Part shown: positions 24,130 through 35,972 of the stretch, in pieces
Layout of the letters: every line of letters begins with the position of its first letter
How positions within the stretch are numbered: position 1 is the stretch's first letter
The notes under the pieces: model-generated
Database searches by the model: none
Told to the model about the DNA's origin: nothing
What the model saw: the letters and a program-made list of their open reading frames with translations, nothing else
Position numbers and translations under genes: made by a program
Assembly (NCBI RefSeq): GCF_048544455.1
Contig: NC_133538.1
Coordinates: forward strand, 36,209,469 to 36,273,468
DNA length: 64,000 nt
Direction of reading: 5' to 3'
DNA from: Silene latifolia
Taxonomy: Eukaryota > Streptophyta > Magnoliopsida > Caryophyllales > Caryophyllaceae

Positions 24130-24943
24130 CAACCAACTACCTAGATATCGTTTGAATAAGCAATTCAAGATATAGAAAATGGGAAACACACACAAAGTTA
24201 CTTAGGGACTGTTTCCGAGAAACAATCACTGTCCAGAATGAACAAAAATACCCAAAAATCTAGCTCGGTGGAAGAGCTAATTTCTAATTTTGTACAAATG
24301 TGGCAAGCGCACAAAGTCCATTATAGGTTGCCACATCTTATGGTGCAATCACCTTTTGAGTAGTTGTTACCCAACTTAGGAACAACTTTCAAGAACCCCA
24401 AAATTTTCCAAGTTATTTATATAGTCTGGTTATAAGGGAATAAAAAACCTTTTTTTTTTCCAAAAATTATCTAATGAATTTGAAAGCAAAGAAAACAAAA
24501 GAAAGAAGTACAAATCAGAAATACAACCCTAATCAACTAATTGCAATCATAGAAAATCATAAGAACTAAGGAATAAAAAATAAATTGGGGAAATTGAGGA
24601 ATTACCTAAATTTTAATCTGCTCAAAAATCAGAAAAATCGATGATGAATCCGCGAGAACGAAGAAGGCAGCGAAATCGAAGTCGGATCTACAAAGTAATT
24701 TGGTCGAAGTCACAGTAATATCGCTTGAAATCAACGAGAGTGAAGAATGACGCATGAACAAAAGTTATCCTGGAAGAAGAGAGAGTCTGATAAAGGAGGA
24801 GGGAAAAAGCATGGATGAGGGTGAGACGGGTTGGACAATGCTCAAAATAAATTTATTCTCAACCGTTTATTTGTCTAAAATCTAAGGGTTCTAAGAGGTT
24901 CTCATGGTTCTCATTATCTTGGTGGTTCTCACCGGATCCCAAA

Positions 24944-24946
<3 letters not shown>
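24130..24946. other. Right interior of TIR element 2
   Basis: Begins with the CAA target duplication and is non-coding. On the - strand 24600-24760 looks like a leader followed by a splice-donor-like TAGGTAATT. It ends in the right TIR. Confidence 0.5.
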
Positions 24947-25010
<64 letters not shown>

Positions 25011-25012
25011 TT
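24947..25012. repeat. (TA)n microsatellite right of TIR element 2
   Basis: Near-perfect TA array, the right-hand partner of the tracts at 11101 and 12441. Confidence 0.95.
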
Positions 25013-27107
25013 ATATATATGGAAACTTCGATATATTATAGAAAAAAAAACTTAGATATATTCATAGTCTCCAATATATGCATTATTCAATATGATAATT
25101 CACAACATAAAACGTTTGTAAACTCAATTTTTTTTAAACACTTAAAATAAAATTAAAAATTAACATAAAGAATAATATAGAAATAATGTTTAACAAAAAT
25201 TAACATATATATAAAATAATATAGAAATAGAGTTTAATAATGTAATTATCTATTCATCATATTTTAATATTATATCTAATAACTTAATAATAGTTTCAAG
25301 TCTTTGTAATTAATCCAAGTGACTTAATTTTGTTTAGTGCTAACTACTCTCGAGAATGCAAATGAATTTCATGGCAATTCTATCATTCTAAAAATATTGT
25401 TAAATCACTTGATTGCTTCCTATGACAAGGTGAAATTGATCATTATACGATCTATTCATTGTGTATATATTTTATGATTATCAGAGCAAGCATGCCCATT
25501 TTATTTCATCATAGTAGTTTCTTGACCCTCGCTTAAAATTGCTATAATTGCGTATTTGCCTATATCATTCTAACATCTAGATTTACACAAATTTCTTGGG
25601 TTGTTCAACATCTACTACACACATAGTAATATACTCTGTATTAAACAACAGTTTTTCTAAGGACATTTGCTTTAAAGGTACACGATAAGTTAGTTTAGAA
25701 AAATAAACTTTGACATTCCTCATGTCCCATCATTTATTTATCCTTTTAGTTTCTATGAGGAATATATTAATTAAATGTAAAAAAATTATTGGGGCAGAGA
25801 TAGATCTGGCAAACGAGCCAACAGGGTCGGTTCGGGTCGAGACATTCAGGTTTTCAAGAATTTGGTTCAAAATGGGTCAGGCTGGGTAAGTGGTGGAGTT
25901 AGGGAGGCTAGCAGGGGCGAGGGCGGTCGGAAATTTCATTGTTTTAGTTACAATTTTCCAACGTTTTTCGAGTTTACACCTTAAACAATTACCCGTTCGC
26001 CCCTTACTGAGATTTTTCGCCCCTGCTGGGGTTAATTTCTGGCTCCGCCACTGGTCGGGTTCTTTCAGGTTTAGGTCATTTTTGGATAGGTTTTTATTAC
26101 ACTATTTAGGGATAGGAGTCAATTCCAACAAAAAACATTATAACCCCCGTTTTTCCTCATTTTCAAAATTGAAATCAAATAATTTCAACAATATTCATTA
26201 GTCACCATGCTTATATTGACCTAATAATAAAAATTAAGTTATTTTATTAAATATTTTATTGCTAATTAAGTGATTAATAATATAGATAAAAAAACATTTG
26301 AAAGGAGTGCACGCACATTAAAAAAATTGGCGAAAGATCGATGTCGCTAATGGAAATAGAATGATTTTCAACTCTAAAATCAAATCCACACAAAGATAAC
26401 GTATAACGATATGTAATATATATAAAAAGAAAACATAATCAATCAGAAAAATTCGGCTAAACCAATATTATTTTTTAGTAAGATTTGCACAAATAGTTAC
26501 ACAACACAAGTAAAATACTATGTATCGTATCGGTGGTATAGTTTAGGGAAATAATATCATAGGCCATATTATATATCTCATATTAGTTAATCTTCGACTC
26601 TTCTACGTAACAAAGACATGAATAATGTTTTTGATGGGATCTCTCAAAATAATCATATAATATTAAAAAAGATAAATAGAAGTAAGACAAATATAGGTTA
26701 ATCATCATCTTTATCATCTTTTCACATAACCCACATTAATATGGTATTATTATTATTTATTACCCGCAAAACCAAATGAGATATTTACCTCAAATTGTTG
26801 CCTTTTTATTACTGTGAATTGATTTCTTCTAATTTGACAAAATTTCATTAGGTTTCGATTCAAATTGGGCCTTCATGACCACTTGGACGAATTTTTCTCT
26901 CCCCGTTTGTGGATAAATGTTTTCTTAATTACTTTTCTTTATATGTTCACATGCATTTATGTGTTCAAATTGTAAGGCCAATTGAAATTTTTTTATTCAG
27001 TTTGATCAATTAGAAAAACATCTTAAAAATATTATCAAACGACATTTTCAAGGAAATTTTAGCATAAACAATTTCAAGTTTACACTACCTTTTCATAAAT
27101 ATTCCAA
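25013..27107. other. Helitron interior, non-coding
   Basis: AT-rich, with no frame encoding a known domain. It contains the MITE-like segment at 25888-26052. The last five bases before Copia-C (27108-27112, GTTTT) are its target duplication. Confidence 0.5.
25888..26052. mobile_element. Small hAT-like MITE, diverged
   Basis: The left end AGTGGTGGAGTTA and right end (reversed) AGTGGCGGAGCCA form TIRs. The flanks GGCTGGGT and GGTCGGGT match at 6 of 8 positions, as an old 8 bp duplication would. AGCAGGGGCGA recurs inverted just inside both ends. Family assignment rests on TIR type and duplication length only. Confidence 0.5.
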
Positions 27108-27112
27108 GTTTT

Positions 27113-28387
27113 TGTTGGGAAATGTGTCCTCAACAATAGTGCGATCACATGATTTAAATATCATTATTAAATCTCATTTTAAGAATACATGTGGGATGTA
27201 ATATTTTACAGTCAACTGGTCCACACATATCGGTAATGATTGGTGACTAGAGTTTGACATTACGTAGTGCGGCGGTGGTGATCGATTGATCCCCTTAGGT
27301 CATACCTATAGGGAAATACTCTTAATTGATTATTTAATTAATCGTATACCGATACGAGTTAATTAAATTGCTTAAAATTGACGGATGATTTTGTGAGTAT
27401 AATTTACGTATCTTATTGTAAATATGATTAAATGAGACACGGTCTAAGTAATCGAATTGTTTTATTACTTAGATGAAATAATTGTTTACAAAAACAATTG
27501 AAACGGAATGAATAAATTATTATAAATACTGAATGTTGTAATTTATAATTTGGAAACATTTTTTGTACGAGTAATTACGAATTACTAGTTGATTTTGTAA
27601 ATGACATATTTTATGAGTATGTTGATTTTTAATAAATTAAAAATACATTACATTGTGACATGTCATGTAACATGTTACATGTGACAAATTGACAAATGAC
27701 AAAATAAAATGGATCATCCATTTTATAATGAAAGTGCCGAAATTATGGAGGGAGTTAGTGGAGAAATTGTGTTAATTGTTTAAGTGGAAAACACAATGAT
27801 GAAAGCTAACAAGTAGCTATGCAAACCTAAGCTTTTGAAAAGAGAAAAAATAAAAGGCATTGGGCATACTACCCAAGGCCAATTTTCGGCCAACCATAGA
27901 AGAAAAGAAAAGAGTTTTTCTTTTCAATTCATTAATTCATTCTTTTCATCTTATTTTTCTAGTGTAAGAAAATCTATCAAAAACTCTCTACAATTTATGA
28001 TAATTCTAGAGAAATAAAGTCACAAAATTACTATCTCTTGAACCGAAATTCCAAGAGTAAAATCAATGTTTTGTGTCAATTTTAAGTAGACTAATCTTAA
28101 TACTAGATCATATTATTTTAGTCTTTAAGATGTATTCCTTGGGTATTCACATTTGGGAGAGGTTCTAATTTGGACCTTTTGTTCATCCATTTAAGGGAAA
28201 GCTCAAGAACTAACAAATAGGTGAATTTGTTAGTGCCCATAAAACCAAATTTCATTTGGTGAAAAATTGATTTTCTTATCTCTTTTTATTAAAGTTTGCA
28301 TGCATAAGATTCATTTATTAATTTTATGACAAATTAAATTCAAAACATATATTAATATGTTGAGTATATAGATCTACTTTTCTAACA
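27113..28387 (+). repeat. Copia-C 5' LTR
   Basis: 1,275 bp direct repeat of 43405-44681. A 60-codon frame inside it (27835-28017), almost identical in both LTRs, is not convincing as a gene. Confidence 0.93.
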
Positions 28388-29137
28388 ATCGGTATCAAGA
28401 GCCATGGTTGTTTGCATGCAAATTGGTTAAAAGTTTTTCCGAGTTATAAAGATTAACATATAAAACTTGTATAATTTGTGTTATTATGATATATCACCAA
28501 ATTAATTTTTTGCATGTTAAAGTTTCTGATCCTAAAATGTATTTAGGATATTTTGGTTAATTTACGGATTTTATTGTTCATTTTATATAATATTGGCATT
28601 AAAATGTGATTTTTATGATAAAAATGTCATTTTTGGACAAAAATTAGCTAAACTTCGAATTTTCCGGTGGTTTTTGGATATGTTTTCACATATATTATTT
28701 TTAGATGATCTGGAAATTTTCATAATTTTATGAGTTCTTATGCTCGAAAAATGGATTTTTCATGATAAAAATCGGATTTAGATGAAAAATAGGTTATAAT
28801 GAGAAATATTTCGAATCTGGTCATAGAAATTTAGTATGTTGTCACATGCAATTTTACAAGATGTGTGTAAAATAATAGGCTATAATGAAGTCTTCATGCA
28901 TGATTTATGGATTTTTGATGAAAAATAGCATAAATAGTGACTTAATTAGTGAAAAATTGCTAAAACATACTTCATGACTAAGGAAAAACGTCACATGTTG
29001 CATTTTATTATCTTTTTCAGATCTAAAATTGAAAATTTGATGAATATAATTTTTCTCATGTTTTTATGATTTTTATTGATAAATCCGATAAACCGCAACA
29101 TTGTTTTTCCCGATAACTTTCGAAATTTTTAACCTAA
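28388..29137. other. Copia-C leader, non-coding
   Basis: AT-rich untranslated leader between the primer site and the TRIM insertion; no frame of note. Confidence 0.6.
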
Positions 29138-29456
29138 TGTTAGGGTGCAAACCCATGTCCCACATCGGTAGAATAAAGATGGAAGATCATCTTTATATGT
29201 GTCGACTAAATATAATAGTACGAGGCCTTTTGGGAAGGAGCCCAAGAGCAAATCCGTGAGGGCTTGGCCCAAAGCAGACAATATCGTACTATTATGGACA
29301 GTGGACACAGATGCAGCAGAGGCACAACAAGTGGTATCAGAGCCCAAGGTTCGACTTGGGCTAGACACGAGGATTCATCAGCAGGCCCAAGACTTAAAGT
29401 TGTACACCGTAAGGCATGGAACTCCTAGCTCGGGATAAGTCCTTGAGCAGACCCGG

Positions 29457-30801
29457 TGTAATACTCCGTATTTATAAGTCTTTGGGTACTCTATCGAGTA
29501 GGCCTTACTCTGTCGAGTAAGGGTAAGTTGCGTTTTAGAAAAGTTTCTGACCTGTTGGGTACTCGATCGAGTAGCTAGGATACTCGATCGAGTAAGGGGG
29601 TACTCGATCGAGTACCTTGGGTACTCGATCGAGTAGCCGGTTTACGGGGGGTTTTTCTCGAGTTTTGTTAATTATGCGATTAAGATATATAATCTTTCCG
29701 TCATCATTCTAAACACTTTTACAAAAACCTAATTTACTGTTAAAGAGAGAAAGCAAGTTCATTCATCTTCTTAATCGCATTGTTAGCAAATCCCGGAGTT
29801 TGGAAGGTCAGTTCTCATCGTTGGTTATACCGTTGAGATCCTTGCGTCGAGGGTAAGATCTATGTATCCTTTTTGTTGTCTTTCCTTTGATTTGGTTAAA
29901 CCCTAATTTAGGGATTTGGGGGTTTTTGAGTAGTATGTGATTTGGTAGCATTTGTATGTTATATGATAGGGGAGGTTTCGTAGAGGAAGCTTTTTGACAC
30001 AAAATTTGTAGAGACCGTCGATAATTGTGCTTTCCGGTAGGATTTCCTACTCAGCATTAGTCCCATAATGGGATATTGGTTGATGTATTGTATTTGGTTG
30101 TTTGATATAATAATTGTATTGTGATTGTGGTTGTGATCGTTGTTGATGGTTCGCGAGGCGTGGCCTCGGGCCGAGTGGGGTCACTTGCGGGGGTGGCTTC
30201 ACGCCCTAGTTTCGCCTTCTGTGGAACCCGCCACCGAAGGGATGTGCACATTAATGGACAGGGTTATCGCTCACTATGTGGAGCGGGGATTTGGTGGGTA
30301 CGGCTGCGGTCCCCCATCGCGGTGGTCCAGGTGGACGATCGATCGTGATTGAGATGATTGGATTTGGCGTGATTGTGTGTGTGTGATTAAGGCGTCTGTT
30401 TATCTTATTGTTGATATATGTAGAATTGTGTGATTAGAACTGAGCCCGGTTAAATTTTTTTAAAAACTGTGGTGATCCATTCGGGGGTGGTGAGCAGTTA
30501 TTGAGCAGGTATGATATGACGCGTATGGGATAGCTGGGATGAGTCATCACGTGGCAGTTAGAAGTCTTCCGCTGTGTCAGACGATGTCTAGTAGCTTTGA
30601 TAGTTTTAGCAGTAGACCGTCTGAGAACCTTGTAATTCCTTTTATTAGTTTTGGTTTTGAACATGTAATCACTTAATCTATAATTACATTAAAAGTACGT
30701 TTCGTTAGTCTTATGATATTCAGTACCTCGGGCAACCGAGATGGTAGTAACCTTATACCTGAGTGGTCCTGGTAAGGCACTTGGAGTATGGGGGTGTTAC
30801 A
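29457..30801 (+). repeat. LARD 5' LTR
   Basis: 1,345 bp. Its first 180 bp hold four perfect TACTCGATCGAGTA palindromes (29560, 29581, 29601, 29622) and two degenerate ones (29487, 29506). Confidence 0.93.
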
Positions 30802-30803
30802 AA

Positions 30804-30815
30804 TGGTATCAGAGC
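30804..30815 (+). other. LARD primer binding site
   Basis: TGGTATCAGAGC, two bases after the LTR end, complementary to initiator tRNA-Met. Confidence 0.85.
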
Positions 30816-33644
30816 GACGATTTTGGAACCTGTAACAAATGAACATAATGAACATAGGGAGTCTAATAAAATGAACCTGGTGTATGTGTAATGGGAGCCC
30901 CAGCTGATGCTAGGTTTTGGGTGAGTAGGCGCCCTCACTTCAAAATCTTGGCCCCATGATACTTAAGCCAGTCACATGGTATGGGAACGTGGAGTCCGTG
31001 TGTATATGTGCGACGTGTATGTTAATTGTCTTCAGTATATGGTTTGTTGAAAGCATGTTGCATGATAGTTGGTTTACATGTTGGTTGGAATCGTTGGAAA
31101 AGTATATGAGAATGATGAATGATATGGTAGAAAAAGAAAGTAGTTCGTATATGATGATGTGTGATGAATAATGATGTTGCAGGACAAATGATTTATAATG
31201 AGGCAATCCTAATAACATGTGGTTAGGGGGTGTGATAAGATTTGTTTTCATAGTTTTGTTTGCGTAAAGCTATATATTAAGTTCGTATAATTGTCTACTA
31301 TCGTATCATATGCGCTTGTTAGATGAAGTATGTGATTGAACTAGATGAATTGATCGGAAAAGATGAAGTGGCAATTTCGTAAGGATATGAATTTCTTGAT
31401 TATGGAAGTGTTTATATAATGAAGTGGATTTGTAATGTTGTTGTATTAGCAACATGGAAATAGGATTTGTAGTGTATGGGTGTGGTTTGTGTTATGAAAA
31501 GTTATGAAAATTTAAAACATGCGGGTAATACATGATTGAAAGTTGAATGTTATATGAGCATGATAGATGATAATGTTTGGCTGTTGGTAAGTAGTAACAT
31601 GAAGAATAGAGATTCAATGATATGTGTTTTATATAACGAATTGGATGAAAAGCATGATGGTTGTTTATAACGTGGCACTTGATAACACGAAGTAGATTAT
31701 TTTGTTGATTGTATGAGGAGTCGCGCAGATTTGAATGCGTAGTTGTAATCATAATGTTGAAATAATAATGAATGCATAGTACGTTAGGGTATGTGAGATA
31801 ACATTCGGGTAGTATTCACGAGTCTGCATGACGCGATCGAGTGGGTTTGAGTCAATCGAGTGGGTATTTGTCGTTATTTTGACCAGAATCGTGTTTTTGG
31901 GCACTCGATCGAGTACCTCGGGCACTCGATCGAGTAAGGGGTCACTCGATCGAGTAGCCGGGCTACTCGGTCGAGTAAGTCAGAGATCAGAAGGTCTGTT
32001 TGGGTTAAGAGTCGGGGCACTCGATCGAGCATGATTGGGCACTCGATCGAGTAGCCTCAACTCGATCGAGTAGGTTCTGGTACTCGATCGAGTGGGGTCT
32101 GTGCAGGTCATATGCGTGTTTCAGGTCATATGTTTATCTTTTGACATTCGTTGCATATTATGTTTAATTCAAAGGTGTTGTATTACTTCTTTATGCATTG
32201 TTTTACGTATGTGTTGGTCCTGAAGCGTAAGTTACCCAACCTTATGATGAAAAGAGTGGCACTATGATGAGTATGAGTTCGGTGGGGAGGACTTGAGTTA
32301 TATGTGATTATGATAGATGGTGGAAAAAGAAAAGGAAGATTGGTATAGTTTATTGAGGTATGACGCACGTTTTGCGAGACGGGATGAGTGATATGATTGT
32401 GTGTTGAGTAATGTAAAAGTAAGTGAATATGGGCAAGGGATGATGTGAGTATAATGAACGTGAGAATAAAAAGATTGAAAGTAAGGATGTGGATAGTGGC
32501 AGCTTGAGATGTGTAAAGAGTTATGGAGGGAAACGGTTAGGAGTCGTGTGGGTTATGGATTTATGTAGTGAAAGTTCGTTTAAAGGGGTTGAGAAGAGTA
32601 ATATATAGTGAACTTTGTGGAGACATGTCGCGAGGTGCATTTGTAGACAGTGAGTGAGTTTGGGAGGTTTGGTTTATTAAAAGATGAAACTACTGTGTAA
32701 TTTCCTTGGGTAATTAACGGTATTAAATGAATTCGATTCCTAGAGATGTAAAAAGGAGATGCAATTGTTTGAACATTAAACGTTGGTTCTATGGATAGAT
32801 TAGTGGCAAGTATGAGTGATAGCATAATAAGAGATGATCCATGGTAAGAAAGAGTGAGATGATGTCGGTAGAAAATAATGGAATTCGAGTTTTGGAGCAA
32901 CGAATGGATAACCGGATTTCTAAAGAGTTAGCTAGAAGGAATAAGGAGTTGAACTATTAATTGGTGTTATTGAGTGTAAAGAGAAAAGAAGGATAAAAGT
33001 AAGGTGAGGAAAATGTTCACCGAGCTATGTGATATAAAGGTAAGGAATCTTGAAAATGTGTGATAGTATCACGAGGATGTTAGCTAAAGGTTATATAGGA
33101 GTTTCAGGACAACATGATTGATAATGAGTTCGAGGAATTAAGGGAGTAAGAAGTTGGTGGAGTATTGGCACGATACGAGATATTTGGTGGAGAGTTGAAT
33201 GACAATACAAATAAGATAGCATTGGGAATAATGTTGAGGTAATTTTGTGGATGGGTTTGATGTTCGTTATTTGCAATGTTAACCAAAAATAGGAGAAAAA
33301 CCATGTTATTTTGATATGAGTGTAAGAGATTTGATATACGAGCAGCGGTGGCATTGTGGTGTTATCACTAATGGTTAAGAGTGATGGTATATTAGAAAGG
33401 TAGCAATTCTAAAAAGGTTGATTTGGTAGGGACCTGATTGTAGTATATGATTGTGAGGGGGCATAAGATGTGGTTAGATGAGGCGGATGCTATTAGTTGA
33501 ATAGTGAAGGTATGGTTATATTTGGCAGGAAGTGATGGTTGTGCGAATGGGGGAATATGTTATGAGGGGCATATGAGTTAAACTCGGGCGGCAGGTAACC
33601 TTTATCGAGTGGTAATTTACGTGGTCAGGATTGACTAGTTGGTT
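30816..33644. other. LARD interior, left part, non-coding
   Basis: G-rich on the + strand, with no domain found in any frame. It includes the palindrome cluster at 31834-32094. Confidence 0.6.
31834..32094. repeat. Internal cluster of ACTCGATCGAGT palindromes
   Basis: At least seven full or one-mismatch copies (31902, 31923, 31943, 31964, 32018, 32040, 32081) plus half sites, 20-21 bp apart in runs. They match the palindromes of the LTR U3 region and may be a relic of another LTR of the same family. Confidence 0.85.
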
Positions 33645-33652
33645 GTGATTAC

Positions 33653-34126
33653 TAGGGGTGGGCATAATCCGGTCCGGACAGGAAAAATGGACCGGTCCGG
33701 ACCGGAATCTAGTGGACCGGAACCGGAATTAAAAATTCCGGTCCGGTCTCCGTCCACCATTTTCCAAGATTCCGGTTTCGGTCCGGTCGGCCCGGGACCG
33801 GTATTTTCCTGGCCGGACGGTTTGGACCTAATGTCCTAATTATTGTTATTTGCATTTTTTTCTTAAAATTGTATTTTTATTCCGGTCCAAACCGTCCAAC
33901 CGTCCGATCCGGTCCAATGGACCTGAATTTTTGGACCGAATTTGAAAAAGTGGGTAATTCCGGTCCAACGTCCGGTCCGATCTTGGGCCGAATTTTTTCC
34001 GATCGGTCCCGGTCCGAATTTTTGTAATCCGGTCCGGTCCCGGTCCATGAAATTTGTCGATACCGGTTCCGGTCCAAACCGGTTCCGGTCCGGTCCGGTC
34101 CGGTTTTGGACCGGTGCCCACCCCTA
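33653..34126. mobile_element. hAT-like MITE with GGTCCGG repeats
   Basis: TIRs TAGGGGTGGGCA at both ends and a perfect 8 bp target duplication GTGATTAC (33645-33652 and 34127-34134). The 474 bp interior is filled with CCGGTCCGG and GGACCGG units in both orientations and would fold on itself. The TIR type and 8 bp duplication are those of hAT elements. Open frames of 60-130 codons on both strands are by-products of the repeat. Confidence 0.92.
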
Positions 34127-34134
34127 GTGATTAC

Positions 34135-35972
34135 GGGTCTATGATATGTGTAAATGTTTGTGTGAGGTTCTGACCTCACAAGAAGTGGTATGGTGTGATA
34201 ATTATAAAGTTGTTTTATGAATGTTCTGTAATATATAGGTTGGACACGGTAATTTAATTGAATGATATCCAAAAAGGTAATAATTTGATTGATTTGACCT
34301 GGCTAGTTATAATTTTATGCGTATTGATAACACATGTGAATTCCGTGAAATGGTAGAGATAATGTTCATGAGATGCTTATCTGCTTATCCATATAATATG
34401 TTGCGTGGTGATTTAATAAAGTGGATTTGAGCAAGTTTTTCTTGTCGAGAAGTTATCTTTGAGTCGATATTTATGGGAATTGTATGCAATTGTGATGTCT
34501 ATCGGTGTGGTTGTGGTGCCTCGGGTGGTGATCCGGGCACGGTACATAGTCTTTGTGATGCGGGTGTTTTCGCACTACGGTGTGGTTGTTGGTGGCGGTG
34601 TTGTGATGCCGTCACCGGTTGTGGTGGAGTAGGCGGGATGATTATGATTCGAGTTTCAAAATACATACCGATTATACATAGATTGTTGTTTTGTTTGATG
34701 TTGCTCCCTGCGAGTTTCGGTTTGTGCGAGATAGACATTGTCTTGTTTATTGATGTTTTCTTTACCAGGTTAAGTTGGGAATGAGGTAGAGTATGATATG
34801 AAATAGAGTTGTATATGTTTTCGTTGTTGTCATGAGATAGTGATATTCATTGATGGGACACGGTGGTGAGAGGGTGTTACGATAATTTTAATCTTGTTTT
34901 CAGATGAGACATCGGTAGACATGGTAATGGAAAATGATTCGTGGAACATGTGTGGTAATGATCTGAAAGCGGCAGGTAGTTCATAATCTTTTGTTGAGAC
35001 AGTGAGTGTAGGGTGTTGGGAGAATTAGTGTCATGTTAAGCTGTGTATGAGTTTCGCGGTAATGAAAGAAAGAACTTGAGGATCTAGTGTGCGTGTACGT
35101 AACGAGTGCGGATCGTGAGTTATGCTTCTGGGAGATAAGTGCCTTACATAGAGAGGTATGTTGTTTGGCAGTAATAATGAAGAGTGGGTATGGTGATTTG
35201 CTACGAGTTTATGGTATAGGTTAGGTGTTATGCCGAATGAGTTGAGGAATGAGAAATGTTTATGTATGGGAGCCTTGGATATAAGAATGGTGAGTGTTTG
35301 GTTTATAGACGGTTATCTTTGACATGTGGTGGTACAGAGGGTAATGAGATATAGATATGGTTTGGTATTAGTGAGTTACGAGGACGTAACATTTGTCTTA
35401 AGAGGAGTAGGATGCGATAAAACAGATTTTGATGGTTGTACATATGGTAATATATTCGGAAGTTGAGTCTTGATGTAGAATAAAAGATCGATTCGTGTTG
35501 TGGGTGATTTTATTAAAGGTCATGACCGTGCTTGTAGTAGCGTGATGTTTAGGAGTGTGAGAATATTTCACTAGTGTTGACAGTTGGATGATGAGGTTAC
35601 GAGTGTGAGTAAACTTCAAGGACGAAGTTCCTTTTAAGGGTGGTAGAATGTAACATTCCGTTTGATGTCTATGAGTGTCTTGGTATTGGATTTGATAGTT
35701 GATGATATTATGGAGCTAGCAGCATTAGAGGATGGTAGTTGGTTATGTATGGAGTTGGTGTCGTGAGAGATATATATGGGGTAGATACGATATAGTGAGT
35801 CATGTTGTGGAAGTAAACATAGTTGGTTGAGTGGGTGTTAAGAGTTCATGTTCTATGTTCGGTCGAGTTCTTGAGTCCTTAGCTAAGTTGTTGTGTCTTG
35901 GTCGAGTCAGTATGGTTGTTTTTATGTATGGGTTGAACTTCGGGGACGAAGTTCTTTTTAAGGAGGGAAGAC
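34135..35972. other. LARD interior, right part, with duplicated 3' end signature
   Basis: Non-coding. AACTTCAAGGACGAAGTTCC at 35612, followed by TGTAACATTCCG at 35649, repeats the arrangement AACTTCGGGGACGAAGTTC at 35936 then TGTAATACTCCG at 35973. An older, related purine-tract/LTR junction therefore sits 324 bp upstream of the functional one. Confidence 0.65.

Larger units (their letters stand above)
12531..24946. mobile_element. TIR element 2 in a TA tract, carrying a CACTA element
   Basis: Left terminus GGGATCCGGTGAGAACCAC at 12536. The right terminus ends at 24940 and reads GGGATCCGGTGAGAACCACC when reversed. Similarity continues inward (ATAATG-GAACCATGAGAACC on both sides), giving about 45 bp of imperfect TIR. 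Both flanks are (TA)n. Without the CACTA insertion (16449-24129) the element is about 4.7 kb. It shares the GATCCGGTGAGAAC core with TIR element 1. No transposase frame was found in its own sequence. Both inner ends look like transcribed leader DNA (TC-rich, then TAGGTAA-type donor-like sequence), which could reflect captured host sequence; that is inference. Confidence 0.75.

Noticed and set aside
29129..29438. 79-codon frames on both strands, recurring near 37689-37940
   Set aside because: They fall in the TRIM LTRs and recur because the LTR is repeated; TRIMs encode no protein.
29487..32094. CRISPR-like regularly spaced repeats
   Set aside because: Spacing and repeat are short (14 bp every ~20 bp), spacers are not unique, and the setting is a plant LTR.
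33639..34272. Several Pro/Gly/Arg-rich frames on both strands
   Set aside because: They lie in the GGTCCGG repeat of the hAT-like MITE; simultaneous open frames on both strands are a composition effect.
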